Assembly: GCA_002286855.1 (NCBI GenBank) | Contig: NRSV01000048.1 | Span: 1 to 64,000, forward strand | Length of the DNA stretch: 64,000 nt | Source: Bipolaris cookei | Lineage: Eukaryota; Ascomycota; Dothideomycetes; Pleosporales; Pleosporaceae | Direction: 5' to 3' | Shown here: piece after piece, positions 9,418-21,124 of the stretch | How positions within the stretch are numbered: position 1 is the first letter of the stretch | Layout of the letters: the number at the start of each line of letters is the position of its first letter | Program-made: the position numbers and the translations under genes | The notes under the pieces: model-generated | The model's input: only the letters and a program-made list of their open reading frames with translations | Database searches by the model: none | Told to the model about the DNA's origin: nothing

Positions 9418-11319
9418 TTACCACACCCACTCAAGGTCGCCCAGGTCATCGTGGGCCTGGGCATGATCGGCATGGGAGCGCCAATCTTTGCTCTTGTACC
9501 AGTTGTCCACTTTCTGTTCCCAGGAGCCATGGTTATTGTTCTCATTATGGCTGGAACCCCAGTGAATTGGTCGTCGTCCAGTCCCAGTGCGACTCCGCTT
9601 CCTGGCGGAGTTCGGAATGGGTTGAGATTGTTTGGGCGACTTGATAGGCTTGGATGGAGTTTGTTGGGCCTGCACAGCGGGACTACGACGGCGATCGCCA
9701 AGAGCAGCCCACTTGTCAGCAACTGAACGCTTTGGAGGAGTATTGCGGGTAACCGCAGACGAACGATGCTCCTCAAAGACGAATCCGGTGGCCGCACTGA
9801 CGTGATCGACAGCAGTACGGTGGTTCTTGGGCGTGGGGCTCCTGCTGTTGTGGATGGAGATGGGGTTCTTCATCTCGGACAAGCCGCCACGGGGAGTCGA
9901 CACACCGGAGCCAGCTTCGGAAACAACGGACTTGGGCTTGGGTTTCTCAGCACCAAAGGAGTGACAGTTGTTTTCGAGCTCGGCAAGGAACTGGGCATCG
10001 TCGTCCTCTTCTTCCCAAAGATCGCTCCAGCTCTTGGAGATGACATCACGCTTCTTGCCAAAGACAGAAGACATGCTGTTGTAAGGCTTGGTTGGAAGTG
10101 AGCCAGAGATGGGCATAGGTCGAGATCGGGTGAAATTCACAGGCTCGGGTTTTGCGCCATCGATCGACTTGAAGGACAAGCCCAAGCCGGAATCCACAAA
10201 AGACGCAGCAGAGGCACTGTCTGGCTTGACGTCGTAGGGAGGTCCTGAGAACATGTCATCCTCATAGATCTCATTGTCAGGAATTGCCGAGAGCTGGCGG
10301 AACTGCTGAGGTGGAGACATGGCAAGAGCTTTGGCCCAGGGGAACGAACCACCATTGTCAAGCTGCGGCGTTGAAATGGATGGTGTTCGGAGAGGCTCAC
10401 GGTTGGCGCCGACAGCGACAACATCACGCTCCTCAGTGCAGAAGTCATCAAGGCTCTCATCATCAATGGTGAAGCTGATGACGCGCTCCAACGCATCCCT
10501 GACGGCACCGAGGTCACGTTTCTCAGGGTCAATGGCCAGGCACTGTCTAATGACCTCAAAGGTATCTTGCGACATGTTTGGAAAGACATCGAAGAGACTC
10601 TGACGGTCAAGGGCAAAGTCGGCGTAGAGGGGGTCTGAGGAAGACGGTACGGCAAAAGGGTTGCGCTGGAACAGGATGTTGAGGAGGACGATGCCAATGG
10701 CCCAGATGTCGGCCTTTGCAGTCGAGTAGCCAGTGTTGGAGGGGTCGTACTGCTCAGGAGCCATGTAGCGGTCGCTGCCGACAGCAATCTCGTAAGACCA
10801 GGGGTCAGAAGTCGCGAGACCAAAGTCGCCAAGCTTCATGGAGCCATCCTGGGTAAGGAAAATGTTCTCAGGCTTGATGTCGCGGTGGTAGATTCCCTTT
10901 GAGTGGATGAACTCGACAGCATCGACAAGCTGCATCATGAAGTCACGCACATGCTCAGTCTCGAGAGGGCCCTTGCCATTGCGAATGGCTTCGTACAGGT
11001 CACCATTGGAGCAGAACTCAAGAACAAGGTAAATGTGGTTCTGGGTCTCAAAAGACTGAAGCAGGTTGACAACATTGGAGTGATCACCAAGACGCAGGTG
11101 AACACCAAGCTCTTCGGAGCGCTCATCGACTGCAAAAGCAGAGGGGCAGTTGATGGCGGCCGAACTCTTGGTAATGACCTTGACAGCAACATGTTCGCCA
11201 GTTACAAGGTCCTTTGCCTGGAAGACCATGCCAAAGGAACCATTGTTAAGAGGAGAGATTGTTTCATACCGTCCATTGAGTACAACGCCTTCGTGAAGAT
11301 GATCGCGCATGCACTCCAT
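9418..11319 (-). CDS. Ksp1/Ran1-type Ser/Thr protein kinase
   Basis: One uninterrupted exon of 633 codons. The kinase domain covers about residues 15-292: P-loop LNNGSFGMVF (the first glycine of GxGxxG is Asn), VAVK with K47, HRDIKPEN with D147, DFG at 165-167 and APE at 187-189. The insert-rich N-lobe and the sequence GSDRYMAPEQYDP fit the fungal Ksp1/Ran1 (Pat1) group, which acts in nutrient and TOR-linked control of filamentous growth, meiosis and autophagy. The C-terminal half is disordered, Ser/Pro-rich, with acidic patches such as WEEEDDDAQF, and ends in a conserved-looking DLGDLEWVW. The stop TAA overlaps a GTAAGG that could act as a donor, but no plausible downstream exon was found. 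The gene is preceded by a long pyrimidine-rich leader. Confidence 0.88.
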   Translation of the reverse strand: MECMRDHLHEGVVLNGRYETISPLNNGSFGMVFQAKDLVTGEHVAVKVITKSSAAINCPSAFAVDERSEELGVHLRLGDHSNVVNLLQSFETQNHIYLVLEFCSNGDLYEAIRNGKGPLETEHVRDFMMQLVDAVEFIHSKGIYHRDIKPENIFLTQDGSMKLGDFGLATSDPWSYEIAVGSDRYMAPEQYDPSNTGYSTAKADIWAIGIVLLNILFQRNPFAVPSSSDPLYADFALDRQSLFDVFPNMSQDTFEVIRQCLAIDPEKRDLGAVRDALERVISFTIDDESLDDFCTEERDVVAVGANREPLRTPSISTPQLDNGGSFPWAKALAMSPPQQFRQLSAIPDNEIYEDDMFSGPPYDVKPDSASAASFVDSGLGLSFKSIDGAKPEPVNFTRSRPMPISGSLPTKPYNSMSSVFGKKRDVISKSWSDLWEEEDDDAQFLAELENNCHSFGAEKPKPKSVVSEAGSGVSTPRGGLSEMKNPISIHNSRSPTPKNHRTAVDHVSAATGFVFEEHRSSAVTRNTPPKRSVADKWAALGDRRRSPAVQAQQTPSKPIKSPKQSQPIPNSARKRSRTGTGRRPIHWGSSHNENNNHGSWEQKVDNWYKSKDWRSHADHAQAHDDLGDLEWVW

Positions 11320-12560
11320 GAGGAATATTTGGGTGTGGAGAACTGAAGGGGAAAGGGCCGAGGGGAAAACTCAGATAGGTCTACCCGATGGCTGTGACAG
11401 TGCAGGCGGATGCGGAAGCCGCCGAACAAGGAAGAAAATGGGAAGATGAAGCTCGGTATCAAAAGCAAACAATGGGTCAACAGCCGTCAGCCCAAAAGCG
11501 ATGCTCTATCAGACTTTTTAGGTAACTGTGAAATTTCGAAGATAGCGATAATATGGTTGTAGTGGAGTCGGAAAAGAGACGGGAAAAGTCGCCGAGGAGA
11601 GATGTCGTTAGGTAACAGCGAGGGCCGTTTGGGTGAAACTAAAAAGCAAAGTCGTCGGTGATATGCACAGGTGGTCTCCGTCGACGGAAAAGACAAGGAA
11701 AGGTTCAAGAGAGTGTGGTTCTCATTTGCCGGTATTAACTGCGTATGGATGACTCGAGTCAACGAGCTATCGGAGGGAGCGGCAGGTGATGAGATGGAGT
11801 CGTTGACGTCCAAACAGGAAGAGGGATCGCTGCGTAAGAGAGGAATGAAGAGAGAGAGAAAGAGTCGTAACGCGTGGAGGGAGGATCGTCGGTAGGCAGA
11901 CAGTAGGTTGTTGTCTGATGACGCGGTTGACAGCGTGAGTCAGGTGCACGGGCCCACGTAAGGAGAGCTAGCGGGTGTCGGATAAAGAGGGGGTTTGATG
12001 AGGCTAGCTGGCGACAAGCTGAGAGGGAGGGTATGAATTGTCTGCTCGGCGAAGCTTGGAGCGGCGCAGGTTGTCGGCCTGAGGAGTGGTGAGGCAGGAG
12101 AGGTGGAGGGGGTGTTTGGCTAGCTGGCTGTCTGACGGGTGTTGGGATGGCCTGCAGCTCGCTCTCTCTATCACATCAAAACAAAGGCCCGGCGATGGCG
12201 GCTAGGTGGTTGAGTGTAAAGGAGCAGAGCAGGATGGCGGGGCGATTGTGGCAGAGGGAAGCTGTGGGCCAAGGCGAGGTCGGGGGTGGCAGACGTTGTT
12301 GTTGGCGGTGTTGACGTATAGGTAAGCTGCGCAGCGGTTGCGGAAGGAGCGAGCGGAAAGCGAGTATTATTAAGGGCAGCAGCGGTACGTGAGGTAAGAG
12401 GCGGAGGGGGCGGAGGAGGAGACGATGGCGGTGGGGAGAAGCAACGCTAGAGCTTGCGAACAACGACGAGAGCAGAGATGGGTACGTGTTATGGAGGCAT
12501 CGGGAGACGGTGGTGAGGTGAGGAAGCGGATAGCGGACGGGCATCCTGGCTATTAGAGGG
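11320..12560 (-). promoter_or_regulatory. Long pyrimidine-rich leader/promoter of the kinase gene
   Basis: On the kinase's coding strand this 1.2 kb is strongly C/T-rich with frequent TCTC and CCTC runs and short upstream frames. Fungal promoters and long 5' leaders often look like this; Ksp1/Ran1-type regulators commonly have long leaders. No intron or start further upstream could be joined convincingly to the kinase frame. Confidence 0.4.
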
Positions 12561-14992
12561 CAGCGCCAGGAGCAGGCGCAGCTCTTGGGGGGGAAGGCCC
12601 GCTTGCAGCAGGGCGGCGTCGAGACTAGCCGGGGTAGGGGACTAGGACGCCGCTGCGAGCTACGTGGCTTGCATCACCAGGTGCTAAAGCAGCGTGGCCA
12701 CGCCCCCCCGTCGGAACCGCCACTGGGCTGCCAACTCTGGGCTGCCAACTTTCCATGGCCTTCGGTCTCTTTCGACGCTCGTCACGGCAGCGTCGGACGA
12801 GCCAGAGGGCGCGCTCGTTGTCCGCTGTCTGCTGTCGGCTGTATGCTGTCGGCTGTATGCTGTCCGTCTGCCTCGGGGGCTCGTCTTGTCGCCAGGCCCG
12901 TCTCACACGGCAGTCCTTGCTGGTGCTCTGGTGCTGCATCATGGCTCTCATCAGTGGAGCCCCCCGTGTGCGTGCTTGTCGCTGCCTATGCCTCCGTTGC
13001 AGGTGCACGCTGCACGTCTGGCCGGACGGGACGGACAAAGACGTCTGAAACATTGGCCGTGGCTGTCGACTGCCTGCACACTCACACTCGTCCACGTACT
13101 ATACCTACTAGCATGCTCTACGCTATACATGATATCGAGCACACACTCGTCGCTCTCTCGCCCACCCACCCACACTCGCTCACGCAGAGGGCGCACAATC
13201 CAGACCACCAGCTGTCGTGTGCCAATGCAGGCTTAGCCCCCCAAGCGCCGCCTCGCAGGCCGCTGCTGATCTCGGTCGGGTGCATTGCGCTCCCAAGCGG
13301 CCACCTGGCCTTTGATTGGTGCTGCCTGCAGCCCGTCTGCTGCCCTCGACCACTCGACAGCCTGCTCCAACACCGCCGTTATCTGTGGTTTCGTGATGCT
13401 TGCCACCTCGTCTCGCCGCTGTACTGAGCCGCATGCCATGTCGTGTGAGCATGGAGCGGTTGCCCGCCATGCAACCCACTGCCATCCAGGGGCTTCTCGC
13501 CACACACACACACACACCCGCCCCCCCAAACCAGCATGACAAGTGTTTCGGCAATCCACGCTCGGGGCCTGCGATTGGCCACGCCGTGCTGCTTGTGCAC
13601 CATCGACCCGTCTGCGCCAAGGTCGGTGGATAGCGGCAAAATATAGGAATCCGGGGAAAGCTTATGCGACTGCGAGCCCTTTTGTGCCTTGCTGCTTCAC
13701 GGCCTTGCAGTCGGCGTGAGCCGGTTGAGTGATTATCGTCGCAATGGCATAATGCCATGTCAGCGCCCTGAAACACAGACGCGATCTGCATCACACATGG
13801 GGCCGGGTGCGCGAACCAGAGCACAAGCCGCTTCTTACTCCATGTGCGTACATGTGAGTAAGTATGTAAGTAGGCATGTACTTACGTACATGCTACATGC
13901 CATCGTCGTCGTCGTCGTGCTGTCCATTGCCCCGTCGCCGTCAGAGTACTGCCGAGCTGGGACTCGTGGTGCACGCTTCGCACTACTCTATCTTGCTCTA
14001 CACCAAATTGGTCAATAAGACGCACAGTAGGCCGGCACTAGGCTGCAGTAGATTGCAGCAAATGGCAGCAGCGAGCCACCCAGCCAGTGTCTTGGACAGG
14101 CTACTACTGCAGGTTGCGTGCAAACGGAACATTTCCTCGTCCCCACTTGTTGTACCCGTCCCAGGGCAACCCCGTAGCGGTGTACGCCTACTTTACACAT
14201 GCACATAGGTGTATGTAGGTGTAGAGTAGTAGTACACTCAATCCACATAGGCCAGCGACTACAATTGCAGACAGCGCACGGCTATGGCCAGCCTATAGGG
14301 CATTCAACATTTCGCTGCTAGTCGCGCCCATGTGCTGCCCGCGACACGGCGACTTTGATGTGGGTCGCTCCCCAAGCCGTCTGCCCATCGACGACATCGA
14401 GCATCAGGGCGGCCACATGCTAGCCAGGTACTCCCGTCCATCTCACGGCATTCAGTCCCCAAGTGCGTCGACAACTGGAGACATGCAATGGGCCAGGCCA
14501 CCAGACAGCAACGTCGGTGAGCGCCTCAACCCAATGTCAGCCTCACAACAATGATTCCATGGAACACAGCCGGGCACAGAGCCACCGTGACAGCTGTCAT
14601 CGCACCATGGATGACTCCTGACTATTGCAAAATTTTCCGCTCGACGACAGCTTCACGGCTGTCAAGCCGCATCCGGCTCCAATCCATGTGAAGAAGAAAA
14701 ATTTTCATCTCTCTTGTTGAACAATATCAGGTTTCCAGCCTGACCGCTATATGTTTTGATGTTGCTTGTCTTACCACTCGCACCAGTCAGCTGCCAGAAC
14801 AGCCACACGACACCACCCGTCCATCCTCACAGTTGAGGCGCTACACGGCACACTCTGTCGCTTCACCGCCATTCACCGCCCTACCTTCGACAACAACGAC
14901 AACAACGACAACAACGACAACAACGTTGAAGACAACGACAACGACAACGACAGCAGCAGCAAGAACAACAACGCCATCGGACATCCAGCAAC
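12561..14992. other. GC-rich gene-free interval
   Basis: About 2.4 kb in which open frames overlap on both strands without any recognisable protein. It holds short simple repeats: a 14-bp unit TGCTGTCGGCTGTA repeated at 12830-12864, a CA run near 13501-13517, repeated TACATG/TAAGTA around 13850-13890 and an ACAACG array just before the next gene. Confidence 0.5.
14886..14960. repeat. ACAACG/ACAACA simple repeat upstream of the E1 gene
   Basis: A stretch of alternating ACAACG and ACAACA units ends about 30 bases before the start codon of the enolase-phosphatase gene. It falls in the presumed 5' leader and opens long but meaningless Asn- and Thr-rich frames. Confidence 0.7.
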
Positions 14993-17029
14993 ATGTGTAC
15001 CGCATCGCTCGATCGGGCGCGTTGGAGCCAAGCAGAGGTTGTGTTGCTTGATATCGGTATGTCGCAAAGCTGTCTTGTAGTCGCTGTTGGTGCATGACTA
15101 CACATGTACATATGTACACCTACAACACACACACGTACACGCACACGTACACGTACACTCCATGTTTTGCTTCAGCCATGGCCATTGCCGTTGCTAGTCA
15201 CACAAGCACATACAAGTAGTAAATGCACATATGTACTGACATGGCCACGCAGAGGGCACCATCTCGAGCATCTCATTCGTCAAAGATGTCATGGTAAGCC
15301 TAAATTCTTCTGCCCTTAGCCTCCCAGGTCGCTGCTTCCCCGCATTCGGCAGCGCAACGACTACTGCCGGGGCAACATCACCAAATATGTCGACAATGAT
15401 GCTGGGCGGGGCTTCGACGTCTTCGCCAGGCCGTTTGCCGGCCATGTAGCCTCCCGTCCATCTCTGCCCTCTTCGTTCTAGACGCTGTCGTGCTCTCTGC
15501 CTGCCACCTACAGCCATGGCCATCCCGCCACCCGTTTCCGTCATCTGTCACGCGAGACGGCAGTGGGGCCTCCTCCCCGTTGCGCTGTGTGTGCTCACAA
15601 TAGCCGCAGTACCCGTATGCACTTGACAGTCTCACAAGACTGGCACGCCATTCATGGGCTGATCCCGACTTCCAATCCCTCATCGCCGCCTTTCCAGACG
15701 ACACCAAGCAGAGCCCCGATGCTCTGCTCGCCCACGTACAAGACCTGACGCGACACGACATTAAAGCAGTGTATTTGAAGCAACTACAAGGTGGGTTACA
15801 AATGAATCCGTTTCAACCTCGTCGGCAATCCTAGTCCCATCTCTTGTCCGCCGCCTCGTGCCAGGACCCTCGCTGGATCATCGCTACCAAGCGCTGACAC
15901 CGCGCTGCTGTAAACACACTAGTCCCACCGACTTCATCTCTTGATTCGATCGGCCACTCACCACCGGCTGCATTATCGCGATAGTCGCCATCCTACTCCA
16001 GCCACCCACCAATCGTCCAAACCCTCTTTCGTCACCTCGACGCCGCTTTCAGCTCGGCCTCCTGCAGCGCGACGCTACGCTTCCCTCCCATCTCGTCACT
16101 TTGCGCGCTGCTGGCGCACTATCGTAGCACATGCACTTTGTCTTTGATAGCACTGCTGGCATGCTCCACTCAAACTGACTCTTCTCTCTTACGCAGGACA
16201 TCTTTGGACCACTGGCTTCCGCAACGGTCATCTCAAGACTCCACTGTTTGACGATGTGATCCCCACGTTAGAAGCTTGGAAAGCTGCTGGCAAAACCCTA
16301 GCCATCTTCTCATCCGGCAGCGTGCAGGCACAGCTCCAGTTCTTTTCCTACGTCAAAGATGGATCCGTCACTAGAGATATCAAGCCTCTGTTCTCTGCCC
16401 ACTACGATACCGTCAACGCTGGCCCCAAGATGGACAAAGCTTCTTACGATAAGATATGCTCCGAGCTAGGAAAGCCTCCGTCCAAGGTTGTGTTTTTGAC
16501 AGACAACGTAAAAGGTATGTTGGCCTTGTCCACTTGTCCTGAAACAATACACTACCCACTGTCTTTGCCGGTTGCACACACCCACTGTAATACCCCTCCC
16601 CCCCCGCCCCCCCCCCCTTCCATTGCCTGATTCGTCAGTCGATCATCACACCATCACGCACTGGCCCTGACTACAAGTACCCACATGTGTATCTACACAT
16701 GTATGGTTCATGCTCCGTCATGCGACATACAATGTCCCTCAATCTCCCACTGCTTTTTTATTTGTCCACATGGACTACAGAAAAAAAGACCTCATGTAAC
16801 CTGTCCGTCACGCGATCCCGCGCGCCCCCACTTGCATTGCTGTCGCATGTTTTATACCACACATAACCACCAACTATGGTACTAACACGTTTCTTCTGCA
16901 ACAGAGGCTGAGGCGGCAATCGAGGCCAACGTCTACGCTGTTATTGTCGACCGTCCGAATAATGCGCCGCTGTCTGATGCGTCAAAGGCGAGGTTCCCAG
17001 TCATTGAGAGATTGACTGATCTGCCGTGA
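14993..17029 (+). CDS. utr4: Enolase-phosphatase E1 (methionine salvage)
   Basis: Five exons (14993-15056, 15253-15293, 15610-15790, 16197-16514, 16905-17029) join in frame to 242 residues, the usual size. E1 is an HAD-family enzyme that enolises and dephosphorylates 2,3-diketo-5-methylthiopentyl-1-phosphate in the methionine salvage pathway. Motifs lie across splices: VVLLDIEGT with D20 and E22, IFSSGSVQAQ at 132-141, NAGPKMDKASY with K173, and FLTDN with D198. YPYALDSL in exon 3 and LKQLQGHLW across exons 3-4 match the family's cap region. All junctions use GT-AG. Introns of 196, 316, 406 and 390 bp are far longer than elsewhere in this window. An in-frame stop lies upstream of the chosen ATG. 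Confidence 0.9.
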
Positions 17030-17356
17030 GTCGAGATTTGATACTTGTCTCACCCTGTTCTCTGGTTATGACATTGGATACTCTTCTCATGGCTCAGAAC
17101 TCTTGTTTGCATATGTTATAATGTTAAACCCGAATACCAGTAGTTCAGTGCTCAAAGTGGGCAGAAAAGCATATATGTTCTTTATTCGATTGCCTTAGTG
17201 TATCTTCCGCATCAATTGCATCCATAGTACTGCACTTGTTGTACGCACCTCACTTCACTATAGGCCGACAAGCTGATTCAAGCCTTTCACCGCTCGACTT
17301 CGTGCCTTTCCTCTTCCTCTCTTTCTACCATCCACGTACTTGTTTTCCTCATGGCA
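17030..17356. other. Intergenic between convergent genes
   Basis: 327 bp between the stops of the E1 and hydrolase genes; shared 3' flanking sequence, nothing else seen. Confidence 0.5.
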
Positions 17357-18103
17357 CTACGCCACCGTCTCTCCCGCAACACGCTGAATCCACTCGGCCG
17401 TCTCATCCACCCTACTCAAAAAAGGACTATGCCCACTCTTGATCCTCGTAACATGCATGATTGCGCCCGCCTCTTCCGCAGCCTTGACCATCTCCTCCTG
17501 CACAGCCGGGGGCAGCGCCAAATCGTCCTGGCAAAGCAGATAGCTATTCGGAATGTGTCTCCATGCCGCATACGTCGTCGGCGTGACGAATGAAGCGATG
17601 CCCTGGGGCCTCAGAGTCGCAGCCCAATGCTTTTGCTCCTCGTCAGAGAGATCGTTGTAAAAAAGCTCGGGCGTTGTGCAGGTGAGATTTGGACCAGTGG
17701 AAACAAAGGTAGGCGAAGCAACGTTGTGCGTCCTTTGCATGAGACTGACACCCTCGGGTAGGACAAAACTCGTCATAAACGCTATTCTGATAACGCCGCC
17801 TTTGAGGCCCTGGGCCTCGCGCTCTCCCTTGCTTAGGCCCTTGATTCCAGTGCCCGTTATCACGCCACCCCAACTATGAGGGACAACAATGACATCGTTG
17901 CCTTGCCCAATGGCTTCTTCCACTGCGCGCCGAAGAACCCCAATATCTTCGCTGAGGTCGCTAGGCGGGTTGGGATTGCCGACCGATGCCATTTGGTGGC
18001 AATGCATTGTGTAACCCAGGGCTTGCAGCTTCTCCATCAACGGGACCATGCATGCCGGAGTGTGTAACGCCCCGGGGACCAGCACGATATGAGGCTTAGT
18101 CAT
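17357..18103 (-). CDS. Alpha/beta hydrolase (AB_hydrolase_6-like)
   Basis: A single-exon gene of 248 residues from ATG 18103. It begins with the first strand of an alpha/beta hydrolase (PHIVLVPGALHTPA, with the HG-like oxyanion region) and has the nucleophile elbow VVPHSWGGV with S77, a candidate acid at D193/D194 in LLCQDDLALP and a catalytic His at H225 in KSGHSPFLS. The elbow is H-S-W-G-G, as in small esterases and lactonases of the MhpC/salicylic-ester type. No signal peptide is visible. Small proteins of this kind act on many esters and the substrate cannot be predicted. The frame stays open upstream to 18172 but only from a TTG codon, so I prefer the ATG. Confidence 0.82.
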   Translation of the reverse strand: MTKPHIVLVPGALHTPACMVPLMEKLQALGYTMHCHQMASVGNPNPPSDLSEDIGVLRRAVEEAIGQGNDVIVVPHSWGGVITGTGIKGLSKGEREAQGLKGGVIRIAFMTSFVLPEGVSLMQRTHNVASPTFVSTGPNLTCTTPELFYNDLSDEEQKHWAATLRPQGIASFVTPTTYAAWRHIPNSYLLCQDDLALPPAVQEEMVKAAEEAGAIMHVTRIKSGHSPFLSRVDETAEWIQRVAGETVA

Positions 18104-19747
18104 ACTCGACGTGGGGATAGGGAAACGTTGGAAACCGTTCGATCGGAGGGGAGGGGGGGTACGTTCGGCCAAATATCGATGCTATGATTCGGGAGGGGAA
18201 ATGATACTGAGGATTCAAATCGTCAATCGGAATGTGTCGGTGCCGCTGAGTCGGTGGTCAACATGAAGGGGTCTAGGTTTGGATATCAGGCATCCGTAAG
18301 CTTGTGCAGGCCTGTGGATCCTTCCTCTGAAAATAGTTAGAGTTAGGCGCTGCACGGGACGTGGCTAGCCAGGACTCGTTACTGTACCAACCTACGTGTC
18401 CATTCATCCTGCATGCTAACGACTGAGCACGCGCATACGTACTCAACATAGTACTAACTTTGCTAGGATATTTTCTTCAGACACCAATCAGCGTGTACGG
18501 GTACTAGCGCTGTTTAGTTAGTGTTGCCAACGTGCCGGGTGTCCTCACGTAATCCAGTCTCTTTCCGTTTGGCTATACAGGGTCATACTCCTGAGGCACT
18601 CAAGTTGCAACGCCGTCCAAGAATTATGCCTGAATCCTGGACTTCCAAAACTCCTGTTCAAAATGGCCATGGGTGGTATGTAAAAACTTAGAAAAGATGG
18701 CTTCGGTGCAATTGATCGTGAAACTCTCGTGGTTGGATCCTGGTGGTTGGGACTAAGGAGACTTTTGCTGTACAGGCAAATCTGTTTCGGGTGTCTGGCT
18801 TCGGCAATTATCCACCAACTACCCAGTTACTTGTCTGGAAAGGTATGGCTGTTCCCTTGCTTGTATCCTCCTTTGCGCTCATGGCTTCCCAATCGGTCCG
18901 TCGACGTCCAACTTTAAAATCATGCAGTATCCCTTCTCTTTAAAGCCGACCCAACCGAATTTTGTTGCCCCTATTCAACTAACCGACATCTGGAGCCTGT
19001 AGTACATGCGTCATGACACCATGGTCTCTATCGAGGTATGCTATTGTCGGGTACAGGTACTGAGTCCTAAAGTAGAATCCTTACTTCTATATGACAAGAG
19101 CCAACTTCGACATGTGAGCTGACAATGTCTCCGTGTTGGTGATGCTTGACGGTAATGGTATGGGCGTGCGTAGGTTTGTGGAAGCTCTTGGGATTCTGTT
19201 TTCAGGTTCTGACTTCATTCTCAACCTCTCAACCTGACTGTGTTCTGCGACCAGGAGGTTGATGTAAGGCAGGGTGGTGTACATCCATCGGAATATTCGT
19301 CATCCATATTGGTATAAGCCGTTGTCCATGCTGTCAAGTTTGCACCGGAGGGTATCTAAGGGTGTCCTATGCGAATTTTGTGTGCGAAAGTGGTTGATGG
19401 AAAAGGTTGGAAATCGAAAATGTGGTATCGTGTGTGGTGTGGGGACTGATGGGGACTAGCTAGTTAGCGAGACAGGCACCAGGGCAGTTTTGAACAACGT
19501 CGCAGCCAATGACAGCTCGATATCCGTTGTCCGTCGGAGTTTGTGCGCTTGTCGGAGCTCGTACAGCATTCATCACGTCGCAAAACTATCTCTTGTGAAT
19601 ATATACAATCAAGTTGAATTTGGGTATTATTGCATGTTTATCATGACCCGAAGTTGGTGTAGTGGGACGCCTCCAACGCCGAGTGCCCAGTTCATCCACT
19701 CTGGGCATGGATCTTGTGGTACTGTATCGCTCACTGCATGCACGGTT
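18104..19747. other. Intergenic, no gene seen
   Basis: About 1.6 kb between the hydrolase start and the SEC22 stop. Short frames on both strands show no conserved look. It contains the hydrolase promoter and the SEC22 3' untranslated region. Confidence 0.5.
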
Positions 19748-20653
19748 TTAAAAGAACCTCCACCATATGAAAACAATAATGATGAAGGCAAGTCCACTAA
19801 TAGGTCCGTACTGTGTGTTGGTTAGCCTTTCGGCTTGCCAGTAGTATACCATGCTTGCCGCGGCAACTCACCTGCTTGAGCAGTAGCTCCCAATTGATAC
19901 GCACAGCCGCCTTCTTGTACTTTCTGCTGTCTTCGCGCAGCCGACTCGAAATGTCGCCCATCCTCTCCAGACTGTCTCCACGGTAGAGCAGATCTTCAAT
20001 GTTCTTGGTCATGACCTTTGTGACGTCCTTCAACTCATCATTCAGCTTATCGAGGTTTTGTGTCGCTCTTGAATCTTGGTATGTTTTCTTTGTGCGCTGG
20101 ATGAAGGTGTCGAATTCCACAAAGGCATACGGGCGGCAAGTTGGGGAGAGATATTGCTGGGGTTGGTATGTGGTAGTGAATTCACGCGAGAGATCGGACA
20201 AGTAGGTAAAGGCAAGCTTGCGGGGATAGGAGCGGTCGCATATGCAGAGAAAGCAGAGGTCGCCTTCGATTAGGTAGCTAGTGACAAGGCGTCAGCATGA
20301 GCTGTGGCGGCTCTACTCTTTTTGCGAGAAGGAAGAGGAAGGCAGAAGGTGGGCATTACTGGTATATGTAGCTGCCGCTCTCTATGCTTGCTTGTGGCTC
20401 CGAGTTGCGGTTCAGGCGGCGCTGGACGAGCTTCACCTTGCCCTTGACCTCATTGAATTCGGCGTCCGTCTGGGGAACAGTGAGCCTTGGTAATGGAAGC
20501 CGCGCGCAGTCTTGGGATGGACAGTACCTGCTCGTCATCGACTGAGGCTGTCAATATCAGGCCTGCGAATCGGTCAGAACTCTGGCATATTTCGGCTCAT
20601 TCATGGTGCTGCCACCAACCATCCAGCCGGGATATCATCGTGTGCTTAATCAT
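19748..20653 (-). CDS. SEC22: R-SNARE Sec22
   Basis: Five exons (20653-20620, 20562-20528, 20469-20360, 20277-19872, 19810-19748) join with preserved frame to 215 residues, almost the yeast length. Sec22 is the v-SNARE of ER-Golgi transport. The longin domain occupies about 1-125 (SVDDEQTDAEFNEVK, CICDRSYPRKLAFTYLSDL, YLSPTCRPYAFVEFDTFIQ). The SNARE helix follows (QNLDKLNDELKDVTKVMTKN) with the central layer Arg in NIEDLLYRGDSLERM, and the last exon encodes the membrane anchor YGPISGLAFIIIVFIWWRFF. The first intron uses GTTGGT as donor. The ATG context is unremarkable; an intact longin N-terminus (MIKHTMISRLDG) supports this start. Confidence 0.95.
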
Positions 20654-21124
20654 GTTGGCAGTGCGGGTGTTGGGCCAAGGTTGTGTGCTGTGCAATGTCG
20701 TTTAGTCACCCAGAAAAGCTACAGGCGCGTTTTGGTGGGGGTAGCAGATACAAATACAGGCTACGTGTCGGCGTTGGTGCGAGCCAGACAGCGGAACATG
20801 ACGATGCGGAAAGGGTGCGGGAGAGCGCACAGACACACCAACACCATGTCTAGTATTATGTCTAATATGTCTATATGATGCCACTGCACGTGAATGCGCC
20901 AACATCCATGTATTCTCAGCACCATGCCCTGACCAACATGAATGGTAAAGCTGCCGTTCTGCTGCTTCTTCACTTCCTTGCCTCTGCGATTGGAGCTTCA
21001 TAACACCAACCAAGATACTTGACATTGACCAACACTACTATCATCACCATCCGGTGCGACGTTCGCCTACTAGATTTTCATTCACCTCTGCTGCCTGCAA
21101 CTACCTTGCATCTATCAGGACAAG
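20654..21124. promoter_or_regulatory. Divergent upstream region, SEC22 / ASX-homology gene
   Basis: 471 bp between diverging genes. Nothing specific was recognised. Confidence 0.4.

Noticed and set aside
9116..9430. Hydrophobic minus-strand frame as a possible extra exon of the kinase, using GTAAGG at its stop
   Set aside because: The joined tail would be a membrane-like Leu-rich sequence unlike any Ksp1/Ran1 C-terminus; the in-frame TAA is a better end.
12585..13824. Several overlapping frames of 85-280 codons on both strands
   Set aside because: GC-rich sequence keeps frames open by chance. None shows a domain, signal peptide or consistent splice structure.
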